A stretch of 64,000 nucleotides of DNA from Alistipes senegalensis (GCA_023664045.1 JAMPGH010000001.1:1242299-1306298); one strand, 5' to 3'; positions 32,451-44,544 are shown, counted from the first letter of the stretch. Notes: a model not told the origin generated them from the letters alone. Numbers and translations: made by a program.

Positions 32451-33941
32451 TTACTCCACCAGTACGTAGCTCGCGGCCCGACCGTCGGGGTAGATGCCGT
32501 CGATCGCACGGACCTTGTCGCTCATGCGGCGCAGGTCGTCGAGCGTCCGGACAGGTTTGTCGTTGATGTGCGTGATGACGAAGCCTTGTTTCACGCGGGC
32601 CCGGGAGAGTATGCCGTCGGCTTTGATGTTCAGGACCTGTACTCCGCCTTTGATCTCTAATTGGCGGCACAGCTTCTCGCCGGCATCCTGCAGTTTGCCG
32701 CCCAGCGCTTCGATCACGTCGACCGATTCTCGGGCCAGCAGCTCGGGTTTGTCTGCCTTATTACGCAAAACCACTTCGAATTGTTTCACTTTGCCGTCTC
32801 TTTTTACCGACAGCTTCACTTTGTCGTTGGGACGGTGGCGGGCGATCTGTTCCTGCAGCGTCGCCGAGGAGTTCAGGGCTACTCCGTCGATGTCGAGTAC
32901 CACGTCTCCCTTGCGGATGCCCGCTTCCGAGGCCGCACCGTTTTCCGTTACGCCCGCGACGTATACTCCGCCGATTTGGTCGATGCCCAGTTCCTTGCCG
33001 TCGGCATCGAGGAAGTCTTGGTCGATCGGACGATACATGATGCCCAGCAGGGCCCGTTGTACCAGTCCGTATTCCTTGAGGTCGACCACGACCTTGCGGA
33101 CGATCGCTTCGGGTATGGCGAACGAGTAGCCGATGTAGCTTCCCGTCTGCGATTTGATGAGCGTGTTGATGCCTACCAGTTCACCGTGGGTGTTGACCAG
33201 CGCACCGCCCGAGTTGCCCGGGTTCACCGCCGCGTCGGTCTGAATGAACGACTCGATGCTGAAATCGTTGGGTATGGCTCCCAGGTTGCGGGCTTTGGCG
33301 CTCACGATGCCCGCCGTGATCGTCGACTGCAGGTCGAAGGGCGAGCCGATGGCCAGCACCCATTCGCCTAAGCGCAGGGCGTCGGAGGATCCGAACGCCA
33401 GCGTCGGCAGGGCGTCGGCTTCGATCTTCAGCAGGGCGAGGTCGGTCGCCGAATCTTTGCCCACCAGCTTCGCATCGAAGGCCCGGCCGTCGTTGAGTTT
33501 CACGCGCAGCTTCGTCGCTCCGTCCACCACATGGTTGTTGGTTACCACATAGCCGTCGGCCGAGATGATTACGCCCGAGCCGCCCGCACGGCGTTCCTGA
33601 TAGCGGGGTTCGCCGTTTCCGCGCTGCCGCTCCTGCGGGATTCCGAAGAACTCCAGAAACGGGTCGTATCCGTACTGGCCGCGCCGGGGCACCTCCACCT
33701 GCTGGATCGCTTCGATGTTCACCACCGCTTTCACGGCGTTTTCCGCAGCGTAGGTCAGATCGGGGTATTGGCCCGCTTCGTAGGTCGTGAATTGCGTGCC
33801 GAGTGCCGGCGTGCGTTCCACTTCGCGTTCTACGTATTCCACGTGCGCGCCGTCGCTTCGTCCGGCGACCGCCCACGCCGATACGCCGCCGGCAAGGGCC
33901 GAGGCGGCGATGATTCCCATAAACAAAAATGCCTTTTTCAT
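32451..33941 (-). CDS. degP: HtrA/DegP-like serine protease
   Basis: 496 residues from MKKAFLFMGIIAASALAGG, an uncleaved or cleaved N-terminal signal, so a periplasmic location. The trypsin-like domain has His in TNNHVVDGA, Asp in DSATDLALLKI and Ser in AAVNPGNSGGALVN. Two PDZ domains follow (GLVQRALLGI...GIRKGDVVLDIDG and the C-terminal GILSRARVKQGFVITHINDKPV). Acts as chaperone-protease on misfolded envelope proteins. A poorly matching box (TAATTTTA, 34020-34027 minus) could drive it; rpoD may be co-transcribed. The open frame continues upstream to 34058, but only MKKAFLF starts a signal peptide. Confidence 0.95.
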   Translation of the reverse strand: MKKAFLFMGIIAASALAGGVSAWAVAGRSDGAHVEYVEREVERTPALGTQFTTYEAGQYPDLTYAAENAVKAVVNIEAIQQVEVPRRGQYGYDPFLEFFGIPQERQRGNGEPRYQERRAGGSGVIISADGYVVTNNHVVDGATKLRVKLNDGRAFDAKLVGKDSATDLALLKIEADALPTLAFGSSDALRLGEWVLAIGSPFDLQSTITAGIVSAKARNLGAIPNDFSIESFIQTDAAVNPGNSGGALVNTHGELVGINTLIKSQTGSYIGYSFAIPEAIVRKVVVDLKEYGLVQRALLGIMYRPIDQDFLDADGKELGIDQIGGVYVAGVTENGAASEAGIRKGDVVLDIDGVALNSSATLQEQIARHRPNDKVKLSVKRDGKVKQFEVVLRNKADKPELLARESVDVIEALGGKLQDAGEKLCRQLEIKGGVQVLNIKADGILSRARVKQGFVITHINDKPVRTLDDLRRMSDKVRAIDGIYPDGRAASYVLVE

Positions 33942-34058
33942 ACGTGTCAGAATATTGGTTCGTAGGCGATGTTTCCCATAGGCTTTTTTTTCGGTTTGCA
34001 GGATAAACGGACCCGGCAGTAAAATTAGTATGCGGAAATCGGGTAAATTGAAAATCAT

Positions 34059-34093
34059 TCCGCCCCGCCGGCGACTCCGACAGCGGGGCGGAA
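34059..34093 (-). terminator. hairpin downstream of metK
   Basis: TTCCGCCCCGC (34059-34069) and GCGGGGCGGAA (34083-34093), 11 base pairs, 13-base loop; only a weak T-tract follows on the minus strand. Confidence 0.55.
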
Positions 34094-34156
34094 ATCTCGA
34101 CTGCGCTCCTTCTCTGCATGGCTTCTTTCAGCCCGCCTTCCGGAGCGCAGAGTTCG

Positions 34157-35461
34157 TTACAGCCCGAACTCCTTGCGGATCGCCTCCACGGCGTCGAGCT
34201 TCTCCCAGCCGAAGAATTCGATTTCGCGTTCGACTTCGCGGCCGTTTTCGAAAACCTTGACCGGGCGGGTGTAGGGGCGGTTTCCGAAGTGGCCGTAGGA
34301 GGCCGTCGCTTCGAAAATCGGGTTCTTCAGACCGAAGCGCCGCACGATGGCCGCGGGCCGCAGGTCGAAAAGTTTGCCGATGCGGCGGGCGATCTCGCCG
34401 TCGGTCATTCCTTTCAGCGCCTCGGGACGTTGCGAGCGGTAGGTATCCACATAGATCGAGAGGGGCTCTGCAATGCCGATGGCGTACGAAAGTTCCACCA
34501 GCACCTCGTCGGCCACACCCGCCGCCACCAGATTCTTGGCGATATGGCGCGCCGCATAGGCCGCCGAGCGGTCTACTTTCGAGGCGTCCTTGCCCGAGAA
34601 GGCGCCTCCTCCGTGGGCTCCGCGGCCGCCGTAGGTGTCCACGATGATCTTGCGGCCCGTCAGGCCCGTATCTCCGTGGGGACCTCCGATCACGAATTTG
34701 CCCGTGGGGTTCACATGGAGGATGTAGTCGTCGCCGATCAGCTCGGAGAGCTTGTCGCCGGCCCGCTGCAGCCGGGCCTTGACGCGCGGGATGAGAATCG
34801 TGCGGACATCTTCGCGGATGCGTTCCTGCATCTGCCGCTCGGCATCTTCGGCGGTCAGGCCCTCTCCGGGGGTTATGAATTCGTCGTGTTGCGTGGAGAC
34901 CACGATCGTGTGCACGCGCAGGGGACGTCCCGTCCGTTCGTCGTACTCGATCGTTACCTGCGACTTCGAGTCGGGCCGAAGGTAGGGCATCGGTTCTCCT
35001 TCGCGGCGGATCACGGCCAGTTCTTTCAGGATGACATGCGAAAGAATCAGCGTCGCCGGCATCATCTCGCGGGTTTCGTTGCAGGCATATCCGAACATGA
35101 TGCCCTGATCGCCCGCGCCCTGTTCCTCTTCGGTGGCGCGCTCCACGCCCTGATTGATGTCGGACGACTGTTCATGGATGGCCGAGAGGATTCCGCACGA
35201 ATTGCAGTCGAACTGATATTCGCTCTTGGTGTAGCCGATGCGTTCGATCACGCCGCGGGCCACGCCCTGCACGTCGACGTAGGCTTCCGAGCGCACTTCG
35301 CCCGCCACCACGACCAGACCGGTCGTGCAGAGCGTTTCGCACGCTACTTTGGAGTTGGGATCGCGACGCAGGAATTCGTCGAGTACGGCATCGGAAATCT
35401 GATCCGATACTTTGTCGGGGTGCCCTTCGGACACCGATTCCGAGGTAAATAAAAAGCCCAT
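34157..35461 (-). CDS. metK: S-adenosylmethionine synthetase
   Basis: Makes S-adenosylmethionine from methionine and ATP. 434 residues from [17 protein letters not shown]. Catalytic landmarks: [13 protein letters not shown], the [12 protein letters not shown] loop, the P-loop-like [22 protein letters not shown], and PIDVDTF-like C-terminal region IYVDTYRS. Slightly longer than the ~384-residue E. coli enzyme, with extra residues around 95-140 and near the end ([18 protein letters not shown]), as seen in Bacteroidota. The frame extends upstream to 35512, but that part lies in the structured leader. Expression should be repressed by its own product through the SAM-II riboswitch at 35558-35609. 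Confidence 0.96.
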   Translation of the reverse strand: MGFLFTSESVSEGHPDKVSDQISDAVLDEFLRRDPNSKVACETLCTTGLVVVAGEVRSEAYVDVQGVARGVIERIGYTKSEYQFDCNSCGILSAIHEQSSDINQGVERATEEEQGAGDQGIMFGYACNETREMMPATLILSHVILKELAVIRREGEPMPYLRPDSKSQVTIEYDERTGRPLRVHTIVVSTQHDEFITPGEGLTAEDAERQMQERIREDVRTILIPRVKARLQRAGDKLSELIGDDYILHVNPTGKFVIGGPHGDTGLTGRKIIVDTYGGRGAHGGGAFSGKDASKVDRSAAYAARHIAKNLVAAGVADEVLVELSYAIGIAEPLSIYVDTYRSQRPEALKGMTDGEIARRIGKLFDLRPAAIVRRFGLKNPIFEATASYGHFGNRPYTRPVKVFENGREVEREIEFFGWEKLDAVEAIRKEFGL

Positions 35462-35557
35462 GTTTATACGTTTTTTGTGGAGCCGCCGCCTCGCGCCGCC
35501 GCTCCGGTTCATAGTATAAAATGGGAAAAATTGGCTGTTTGGAAATAAAAAACGTGC

Positions 35558-35609
35558 TGTTTTAGCGATTTTTTATTGTGGTTTGCAATCAGTCAAATCT
35601 TTCCACATC
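35558..35609 (-). promoter_or_regulatory. SAM-II riboswitch upstream of metK
   Basis: On the minus strand GTGG (35603-35606) and CCAC (35578-35581) make helix P1 around the loop AAAGATTTGACTGATTGCAA, followed by ATAAAAAATCGCTAAAA. The spaced elements GATTTGAC, ATTGCAA, ATAAA and GCTAAA match the SAM-II aptamer (for comparison the crystallised metX RNA has GAUUUAAC, AUUGCAA, AUAAA, GCUAAA). It lies ~100 bases before metK, just after a promoter box and a 6-base-pair hairpin (35609-35614 with 35624-35629). Confidence 0.85.
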
Positions 35610-35631
35610 TCCCGTCTTCCGATCGGGAGGG

Positions 35632-35639
35632 CAAAGATA
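35632..35639 (-). promoter_or_regulatory. -7 box of metK
   Basis: TATCTTTG on the minus strand, full consensus, immediately upstream of the SAM-II leader. Confidence 0.65.
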
Positions 35640-35640
35640 G

Positions 35641-35862
35641 AAATTAAAAATGAAAAATGAAGAATCAAGAATTAAAAATTGCGTATCGCTCCTCCGCTTT
35701 GCCATTCTTCGCTGCGCCTGTTTCCCTTTTCCTTGCTCGGCATGGTCTGCTTCCTCCCGACTGGCTTGGGAGCGGAGGTCTCTGCTTTCGCTGCGTTCGT
35801 CGGTCTTGCGGATTTCCTTCGGAATGATAATTCTTAATTCTTCATTTTTCATTCTTAATTAA
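35641..35862. repeat. AT-rich inverted-arm intergenic element 4
   Basis: Left arm 35641-35680 (AAATTAAAAATGAAAAATGA...), right arm 35827-35862 (TAATTCTTAATTCTTCATTTT...), 146-base GC-richer spacer. It begins right behind the metK promoter and ends 8 bases before the clpC stop. Confidence 0.7.
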
Positions 35863-35869
35863 GCGGGCG

Positions 35870-38326
35870 CTACGCTACCCGCAGCCTCACGCCGTGCGAC
35901 TTGTCGGCTTCGACCACCACGGTGTCGCCTTCGTGCAGTTGCCCGTCGATGATGAGCGCCGAGAGGGGGTCTTCCACCTGATCCGTCAGCGTGCGCTTGA
36001 GCGAGCGTACTCCGTAGCGCGGTTCGTAGCCCATCGCGGCCAGCCGGCGGCGCGCCCCGTCGGTGATCTTCACCTTGTAGCCCAGCCGGCGCGTCCGCGA
36101 GAAGAGCCCTTCGAGCTCCAGCTCGATGATCCGTTCGACGTCCGCCGACTCCAGCGTGCGGAAGACCACGATGTCGTCGATGCGGTTCAGAAACTCGGGA
36201 GCGAAGGTCTGCTCCAGCGCCTTGCGGTATTCGATCTGCGGCGCCACGTTCTCCACGGCGCTCTTCGACGTGGTGCTGTAGCCCACCTGCACCTGCTTCT
36301 GCGCCGCGGCCCGCGACCCCACGTTGGAGGTCATGATGATGATCGTGTTGCGGAAATCCACCTTGCGGCCCGAGCCGTCGGTCAGATGCCCTTCGTCGAA
36401 GAGCTGCAGCAGCGTGTTGAAGACCTCGGGATGCGCCTTCTCGATTTCGTCGAACAGCACCACCGAGTAGGGACGGCGCCGCACCGCTTCGGTTAGCTGG
36501 CCGCCCTCGCCGTAGCCCACGTAGCCCGGAGGCGAGCCGATCAGGCGCGCCACGTTGTGCTTCTCGCCGTATTCGCTCATGTCGATGCGGATCAGGCCCA
36601 TGCGCTCGTCGAAGAGCCACTTCGAGACCTCTTTGGCCAGCAGCGTCTTGCCCACGCCCGTGGGTCCCACGAAGAGGAATACGCCGATCGGGCGTTTCTC
36701 GTCCTTGAGGCCGGCCCGCGAGCGGCGGATCGTGCGCGAAATCTTCTTCACGGCATCTTCCTGACCCACCACGCGGCCCGCAAGGTGGTCGTAGAGGGTG
36801 CGCAGACGGCCCGCTTCGCCGTCGCTCACCCGCTCGGCCGGAATGCCCGTCATCGAGGTGATTACTTCGCGGATCGCCTCTTCGCCGATCTGAGCAGGGT
36901 TGTTCTCGAGCGAGCGGCGCCACGCGGAGCGCGTCTCGTCGATCTTCGAGCGCAGGGCGATTTCGCGCAGCCGCGCCGAAGCGGCCTTTTCGTAGACCAT
37001 CGTCTCGACCGCTTCGCGGCGTTCGCGCTGCACGTCGCAGACGGCGGTCTCCATTTCGCGCAGTTCCTCCGGTTCGTGGGCCGATCGCAGGTGTACGCGC
37101 GAGCCCGCTTCGTCCAGTACGTCGATCGCCTTGTCCGGGAAGAAGCGGTCGGTGATGAAGCGCTCGGTCAGCGATACGCAGGCTCGCAGCGCCTCTTCGG
37201 TGTAGCGGACCTTGTGGTGGCGTTCGTAGTGGGGCGCGATGTTGCGCAGGATCTGCAGCGTCTCTTCGGGCGTCGTGGGCTCGACCACCACCTTCTGGAA
37301 GCGGCGTTCGAGGGCCGCGTCGCTCTCGATGTTCTCGCGGTATTCGTCGAGCGTCGTGGCGCCGATGGTTTGCAGTTCGCCGCGCGCAAGGGCCGGTTTG
37401 AGGATGTTGGCCGTGTCCAGACTCCCTTGCGTCGAGCCCGCACCCACGATGGTGTGGATCTCGTCGATGAAGATGATCGTGTCTTTGGCTTGGCGCAGTT
37501 CGTCCAGAAGCTGCTGCATGCGCTCCTCGAACTCGCCGCGGAACTTCGTCCCGGCCACCAGCGACGAGACGTCCAGCGAGAAGAGCGTCTTGTCGGCAAT
37601 CGTGTAGGGCACCTCGCCCGCGGCGATGCGCAGCGCCAGTCCCTCCACGATGGCGCTCTTGCCCACGCCCGCTTCGCCGATCAGAATCGGATTGTTCTTC
37701 TTGCGGCGCGAGAGGATCTGCACCACGCGTTCGATCTCCTGCTCGCGCCCCACCACGGGGTCGATGCGCCCTTCGCGGGCCATGCGCGTCAGGTTCACGC
37801 CGAACTTGTCCAGAAGGTGGGGTTCCTCCTTCTCCTCGGGGCGACCTCCCGACGGGAAGTCGAGCATGTGCACCTGTATCTCGGTGCGGAAGTCGTCGCC
37901 CACGGCGAACTTCTGCAGCTCGGAGGCCACGACTTCGGCCGTCAGGCCGTACATCTCCAGCGCCCGGGCCGTGGCGGTCGTCGGGTCCGCAGCGATCGCG
38001 TAGAGCGCGTGGGCCGTGGAGACGCTGCGCCCCGCGCCCGGCTGCATGCGCAGCTCGTCGGCGAACGTGCGGTAGAACGTCTCGGGGTCGAGTTCTTCGC
38101 CCTGTTTCGTGTCGGTCGTTATCTCATGTTCGATGCGCAGACGGATCTGGTAAACTTCCCAGTCTTTGAGCCGGGAAGCGAGAAGCTGGAACGCCAGAGA
38201 GCCCTCTTCGCGGAGCAGTTCGACCGCGAGGTGGTCTTTGAGCGACCGGGTGATGCCCGCTTTGGCGGTGTTGAACGCGGCGCGAGCAAGGACGCCTTCG
38301 AGCGTCTTCGAAATTTTCATTTGCAT
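35870..38326 (-). CDS. clpC: Clp protease ATP-binding subunit, ClpC/ClpA type
   Basis: 818 residues from [14 protein letters not shown] (MKIS at 38320 is an equal alternative). N-domain to ~160, first AAA+ with Walker A GEAGVGKS (217-224) and [12 protein letters not shown], a short middle region (~50 residues, residues 415-475), second AAA+ with Walker A GPTGVGKT (554-561) and [15 protein letters not shown]. The short middle region and the VGY segment (681-683) where ClpP-docking loops carry VGF/IGF/LGL place it with ClpC/ClpA rather than the disaggregase ClpB. The N-domain is divergent: it lacks the usual duplicated 'GxEHLLLGL' wording and is acidic to 100. It would unfold substrates for ClpP in the cytoplasm; no clpP or adaptor gene is nearby. 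Confidence 0.88.
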   Translation of the reverse strand: MQMKISKTLEGVLARAAFNTAKAGITRSLKDHLAVELLREEGSLAFQLLASRLKDWEVYQIRLRIEHEITTDTKQGEELDPETFYRTFADELRMQPGAGRSVSTAHALYAIAADPTTATARALEMYGLTAEVVASELQKFAVGDDFRTEIQVHMLDFPSGGRPEEKEEPHLLDKFGVNLTRMAREGRIDPVVGREQEIERVVQILSRRKKNNPILIGEAGVGKSAIVEGLALRIAAGEVPYTIADKTLFSLDVSSLVAGTKFRGEFEERMQQLLDELRQAKDTIIFIDEIHTIVGAGSTQGSLDTANILKPALARGELQTIGATTLDEYRENIESDAALERRFQKVVVEPTTPEETLQILRNIAPHYERHHKVRYTEEALRACVSLTERFITDRFFPDKAIDVLDEAGSRVHLRSAHEPEELREMETAVCDVQRERREAVETMVYEKAASARLREIALRSKIDETRSAWRRSLENNPAQIGEEAIREVITSMTGIPAERVSDGEAGRLRTLYDHLAGRVVGQEDAVKKISRTIRRSRAGLKDEKRPIGVFLFVGPTGVGKTLLAKEVSKWLFDERMGLIRIDMSEYGEKHNVARLIGSPPGYVGYGEGGQLTEAVRRRPYSVVLFDEIEKAHPEVFNTLLQLFDEGHLTDGSGRKVDFRNTIIIMTSNVGSRAAAQKQVQVGYSTTSKSAVENVAPQIEYRKALEQTFAPEFLNRIDDIVVFRTLESADVERIIELELEGLFSRTRRLGYKVKITDGARRRLAAMGYEPRYGVRSLKRTLTDQVEDPLSALIIDGQLHEGDTVVVEADKSHGVRLRVA

Positions 38327-38428
38327 GTTGCGTCGTTTTTTTGAATTCGCAAGGAAAACGACGCGGACGGGGTCGATATTGTATCGGGCCCCGTCCGTCG
38401 GCATTCCGGTCCGGCGCAGTGCGCTGAA

Positions 38429-38591
38429 CAAGAATTGAAAATGAAAAATTCAGAATGATACTTTAACATGCGGGCCGTTTACGGGCTACGGCCGGAGGAG
38501 ACCGCAACCCCTCGGTTTCAAGAACCGCTTTCGGCAACCGAAATAGGAGCGGATATTTCGATTCTTAATTTTTCATTTTTAATTCTTCATT
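38429..38591. repeat. AT-rich inverted-arm intergenic element 5
   Basis: Left arm 38429-38459 (AAGAATTGAAAATGAAAAATT), right arm 38560-38591 (ATTCTTAATTTTTCATTTTT...), 100-base GC-rich spacer. Ends five bases before the yfcE-like stop. Confidence 0.7.
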
Positions 38592-38595
38592 GGGT

Positions 38596-39093
38596 TTACC
38601 CCCTCCTTTCCCATTCTCCGACTTCCATGTCGCGCATCTCCGTGCCGTCGACTACAAGGCGTACGGCCGTGCGGACCCGGTGGAATCCGAATTCGCCCGC
38701 CGCCCCCGGGTTCACGGCCAGCAGGTCGTATACGGGGTCGTACATCACCTTGAGTATGTGCGAGTGTCCCGCAATGAAAAGTTTCGGCCGCAGGGCTTGT
38801 ATGCGCGCCACGGCCCGGGGATCGTAGTGCCGCGGGTAGCCGCCTATGTGGGTCATCAGCACTTCCACGCCTTCGCAGCGGAACGATGCGAAATCGGGGT
38901 ATACGCGGCGCGTCAGCCCGCCGTCGATGTTGCCCGATACGGCTCGCAGGGGCTTGTAGGCCGCTATCTCGTCGGCCAGCCCCAGCGAGCCGATGTCGCC
39001 CGCATGCCAGATTTCGTCCACGTCGCGCAGAAATTCGCGCAGTTTCTCGTCGAACGTGCCGTGGGTGTCGGAGAGGATGCCGATGCGTTTCAT
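38596..39093 (-). CDS. YfcE-type metallophosphoesterase
   Basis: 165 residues with the two-metal phosphoesterase motifs: GILSDTHG, WHAGDIGS, SGNID, TH(IGG), and GHSH near residue 110. Compact YfcE/MJ0936 size. It hydrolyses phosphodiesters in related proteins; the natural substrate is unknown. Follows the outer-membrane barrel gene by 10 bases, so the two are probably co-transcribed. Confidence 0.92.
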   Translation of the reverse strand: MKRIGILSDTHGTFDEKLREFLRDVDEIWHAGDIGSLGLADEIAAYKPLRAVSGNIDGGLTRRVYPDFASFRCEGVEVLMTHIGGYPRHYDPRAVARIQALRPKLFIAGHSHILKVMYDPVYDLLAVNPGAAGEFGFHRVRTAVRLVVDGTEMRDMEVGEWERRG

Positions 39094-39103
39094 CCGGGGA
39101 GGG

Positions 39104-39691
39104 TCAGAACGTGTAGCAGAAGCCCAGCTTCAGGTCGGACGACGAGAAGCGGAATCCGAATCCCTGACTGTCGTCGGTCCCGTCGTTGAAGTAGTTGGTG
39201 CAGTAGCCCAGAAATCCCAGATGGGCCTGGAAGCGGACATGCTTGTTGATGCGTACGGCCACGCCCGGCTGGATGCCGATCTTGAAGCCGTCCATGTCGC
39301 CGCCGGCCACGCCGATGCCGCCGTCCAGAAAGAGCGATACGCGGCCCGGGTTGTAGTACTTCCAGCGGGCATAGGGGTTGAACAGGAAGACGTTCGCCTT
39401 GATATATCCGTCGTATCCCGGTTCCGCCGTTTCGGTCGAGGCGTACGCATAGCCGATCGCCACGCCGAGCCCCCAGCGTTTGTTGAAGTCGTAGCCTATT
39501 TCGGGCGAAAGGGCTACCGAGACGGTGCCCCAGTCTTCGGCGTCCGTCGAGTGCCATAGCCCCACTTCTCCGCCGATCCACCAGCCCTTGTATTCGGGGT
39601 CGGCGTTCTTCTCTTTCTTTTCTTGGGCGATTGCCGCCGTCGTCGCCAGCAGCATCGCCGCCAGCATTCCCAATGTACACAGTTTCTTCAT
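39104..39691 (-). CDS. outer-membrane beta-barrel protein
   Basis: 195 residues from MKKLCTLGMLAAMLLATTAAIAQ, a clear signal peptide. The mature part has alternating strands with aromatic ends: GWWIGGEVGLWHS, VALSPEIGYDFNKRWGLGVAIGYAY, VFLFNPYARWKYY, VSLFLDGGIGVAGG, PGVAVRINKHVRFQAHLGFLGY and a terminal Phe strand LKLGFCYTF, as in small porin-like OMP_b-brl proteins. The open frame reaches up to 39754, but only this ATG gives a signal peptide. Role unknown. Confidence 0.85.
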   Translation of the reverse strand: MKKLCTLGMLAAMLLATTAAIAQEKKEKNADPEYKGWWIGGEVGLWHSTDAEDWGTVSVALSPEIGYDFNKRWGLGVAIGYAYASTETAEPGYDGYIKANVFLFNPYARWKYYNPGRVSLFLDGGIGVAGGDMDGFKIGIQPGVAVRINKHVRFQAHLGFLGYCTNYFNDGTDDSQGFGFRFSSSDLKLGFCYTF

Positions 39692-39732
39692 GGTTATTAT
39701 TCTTTGGGATGCGGCCCGCAGGCCGCTCCGGG

Positions 39733-41007
39733 TTATCGGTACTTCTCTTTCCACAGTTGCGCCATGCGTTCGGCGATCTTCGTCTCGGCGGCATTCTGCG
39801 TGTCGGGTTCGTAGAACTTCGTGCCGCTGAGCCCTTCCGGCAGGAATTCCAGTTCGGCGAAGTGGCCTTCGTAGTCGTGGGCGTATTTGTAGCCTTTGCC
39901 GTAGCCCGCACCGCTCATCAGCTTGGTCGGGGCGTTTCGAAGATGCAGGGGTACGGGGCGGTTCGTCGTGTCGTGCTCCACCTGCGCAAGGGCTTTGTTT
40001 ATGGCCATGTAGGCCGAGTTGCTCTTGGGCGAGGTCGCCAGATAGATCGTCGTCTCGGCCAGCGTGATGCGGGCTTCGGGCATGCCGATCTTGTGCACCG
40101 TGTCGAAGCAGGCGTTGGCCAGCAGCAGGGCGTTGGGGTTGGCCAGTCCGATATCTTCCGAGGCCAGAATCACCAGCCGGCGGGCGATGAAGCGGGGTTC
40201 TTCGCCTCCGGCCAGCATGCGCGCCAGATAGTAGATCGCCGCATTGGGATCGCTGCCGCGCACCGATTTGATGAACGCCGAGATGACGTCGTAGTGTTGT
40301 TCGCCCTGCTTGTCGTAGAGGGCGATGTTTTGCTGAAGGCAGTCGGTTACGTATCGGTCCGTGATCTTCACTTCGCCTTCCGTGGCCCCGACCATGATGT
40401 CCAGTATGTTGAGCAGCTTGCGCGCATCGCCGCCCGAGAAGCGGAACAGCGCTGCCGTCTCCTCCACTTCGATCTTGCGTTCTTTCAGCTCGGTGTCGGT
40501 CGCCAGCGCCCGGTCGAGCAGGGTCTGCAGGTCTTTCTCTTCCAGCGACTTGAGGATGTAGACCTGACAGCGGCTCAGCAGCGGGGAGATCACTTCGAAC
40601 GAGGGGTTCTCCGTCGTGGCTCCGATCAGCGTTACGACTCCTTGCTCGACGGCCCCCAGCAGCGAATCCTGCTGCGATTTGTTGAACCGGTGGATCTCGT
40701 CGATGAACAGAAACGGGGGCCGCCGGTCGAAGAAGCGTTGCTTGCGGGCCGATTCGATCACCTCGCGTACCTCCTTCACGCCCGACGTTACGGCCGAGAG
40801 CGTGAAGAACGGGCGTTCCAGCTGCGTGGCCACGATCTTGGCCAGCGTCGTCTTGCCTACGCCCGGGGGACCCCAGAGGATGAACGAGGGGACGTTTCCC
40901 GTCTCGAAGAATTTGCGGAATACTCCGTTTTCGCCCACAAGATGCTCCTGCCCGATGTATTCGTCTATCGTGCGGGGGCGCAGGCGTTCGGCTAAGGGTG
41001 CGGACAT
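39733..41007 (-). CDS. rarA: replication-associated recombination protein RarA (MgsA)
   Basis: 424 residues. AAA+ ATPase with Walker A WGPPGVGKTTLAK (about residues 47-55), Walker B FLFIDEIHRFNKSQQD, sensor 1 LIGATTENPSFEV and the C-terminal tetramerisation region with the family marker YLARMLAGGEEPRFIARRL and GSDPNAAIYY. Acts at stalled replication forks. Promoter box TACTTTTG at 41109-41116 (minus), about 100 bases of leader. The start at 41007 gives MSAPLAERLRPRTIDEYIGQEHL, the family norm. Confidence 0.95.
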   Translation of the reverse strand: MSAPLAERLRPRTIDEYIGQEHLVGENGVFRKFFETGNVPSFILWGPPGVGKTTLAKIVATQLERPFFTLSAVTSGVKEVREVIESARKQRFFDRRPPFLFIDEIHRFNKSQQDSLLGAVEQGVVTLIGATTENPSFEVISPLLSRCQVYILKSLEEKDLQTLLDRALATDTELKERKIEVEETAALFRFSGGDARKLLNILDIMVGATEGEVKITDRYVTDCLQQNIALYDKQGEQHYDVISAFIKSVRGSDPNAAIYYLARMLAGGEEPRFIARRLVILASEDIGLANPNALLLANACFDTVHKIGMPEARITLAETTIYLATSPKSNSAYMAINKALAQVEHDTTNRPVPLHLRNAPTKLMSGAGYGKGYKYAHDYEGHFAELEFLPEGLSGTKFYEPDTQNAAETKIAERMAQLWKEKYR

Positions 41008-41108
41008 GATCGGAGTCGGTTTTCGGAATCGCGGATTCGTTTATCGGTCGAAGGGCTCCGAGGATCGGTTCGGCCCGCTCCGGAATTTCCGATACATCAA
41101 TTTTTTTA

Positions 41109-41116
41109 CAAAAGTA
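41109..41116 (-). promoter_or_regulatory. -7 box of rarA
   Basis: TACTTTTG on the minus strand, TAnnTTTG match, ~100 bases upstream of rarA. Confidence 0.5.
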
Positions 41117-41189
41117 TAATTTTTTCGGCGCTCCGGCAACGCTTCTGCCGGAACATTTCGGATGCCGACATGCAGGAAAAGGTCCGTTT

Positions 41190-42158
41190 TCAGCCGATGC
41201 GGCTGGTCAGCAGCTTCATGCCGCCGTCCGCGGGTGCGATCTTCAGCATCGGCGCGCAGGCCGGCACGAGGAGCGTTTCGCCCCGGCGGATCGTCGCCGG
41301 TTCGCCCTGCAGGTCGTCGAGCGTTCCGGCGCCTTCGATGCAGATCGCTATCAGGAAGGAGTCCAGCGTCGTCAGGTCGAGGGTGCGGGGTGCGGTCAGT
41401 TCATGGAGCGACGTGGTGAAATAGGGACAGGCTATCAGTTCCGTTTCGGCATTTTCGCGCCGTTCGCAGCGGATGCGGCCGGCGGGTTGCGCCTCGAAGT
41501 CGATGGCTTCCGCAGCCAGCTCGGTGTGCAGCTCCCGCAGCCGCCCCGACGCATCGCGGCGGTCGAAGTCGTAGATGCGGTAGGTCAGGTCGGAGGTTTG
41601 TTGAATCTCGGCGACCAGCGTGCCGGCTCCGAGGGAGTGTATGCACCCCGCCGGCAGGAAAAAGACGTCTCCCGGGCGCAGGGCATGTTCGGCCAGCAGG
41701 TCGGTGATGCGGTTCGCGGCTACGCTCGCAGCATATTCTTCGGGCGTCGTGCGCCGGCGGAATCCCGAGTAGAGACGGGCTCCTTCGTCCGCCGCGATTA
41801 CGTACCACATCTCGGCCTTGCCTTTGGTCCGGTGGCGCTTCCATGCCACTTCGTCGTTGGGGTGTACTTGTATCGAAAGATCTTGCCGCGCGTCGATGAA
41901 CTTCACAAGCAGCGGAAATTCCGTGCCGAAGCGGGCATAGTTGCGGGCGCCCAGCAGCCGCTCCTTGTCCCGGGCTATCACTTCTTCGAGCGTTTTGCCC
42001 GCATCCGCTCCCTCGGCTACTACCGAGACGTCGCCCGCCAGCCCCGAGAGTTCCCAGCTCTCGCCGATCTGCCTGCGGTCGGTAGCCATGCCTTTGTAGG
42101 CGGCGATGCGGTCGCCGCCCCACAGGCGCGTCTTGAGTATGGGTACGAATCGGTACAT
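41190..42158 (-). CDS. manA: mannose-6-phosphate isomerase, class I
   Basis: Zinc enzyme interconverting mannose-6-phosphate and fructose-6-phosphate. 322 residues, cupin fold: QVHPNDEVAWKRHRTKGKAEMWYVI (zinc ligands in QxH and the later Glu), GCIHSLGAGTLVAEIQQTSDLTYRIYDF with a third ligand, and the C-terminal short cupin part. A short type I enzyme as in Bacteroidales. Promoter box TAATTTTG at 42198-42205 (minus), 40 bases upstream. Divergent from the GH97 gene. Confidence 0.94.
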   Translation of the reverse strand: MYRFVPILKTRLWGGDRIAAYKGMATDRRQIGESWELSGLAGDVSVVAEGADAGKTLEEVIARDKERLLGARNYARFGTEFPLLVKFIDARQDLSIQVHPNDEVAWKRHRTKGKAEMWYVIAADEGARLYSGFRRRTTPEEYAASVAANRITDLLAEHALRPGDVFFLPAGCIHSLGAGTLVAEIQQTSDLTYRIYDFDRRDASGRLRELHTELAAEAIDFEAQPAGRIRCERRENAETELIACPYFTTSLHELTAPRTLDLTTLDSFLIAICIEGAGTLDDLQGEPATIRRGETLLVPACAPMLKIAPADGGMKLLTSRIG

Positions 42159-42197
42159 CGGATCGGTTTTCTGCCGTCGCCGGTCTCATCCGGCATA

Positions 42198-42205
42198 CAA
42201 AATTA
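42198..42205 (-). promoter_or_regulatory. -7 box of manA
   Basis: TAATTTTG on the minus strand, full TAnnTTTG match. Confidence 0.5.
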
Positions 42206-42206
42206 G

Positions 42207-44525
<2,319 letters not shown>

Positions 44526-44544
44526 CACTCTTCTTTTCGGGCAG

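Noticed and set aside
41132-41152. hairpin TCCGGCA/TGCCGGA as manA terminator
   Set aside because: Only seven base pairs and no T-run on the minus strand side.
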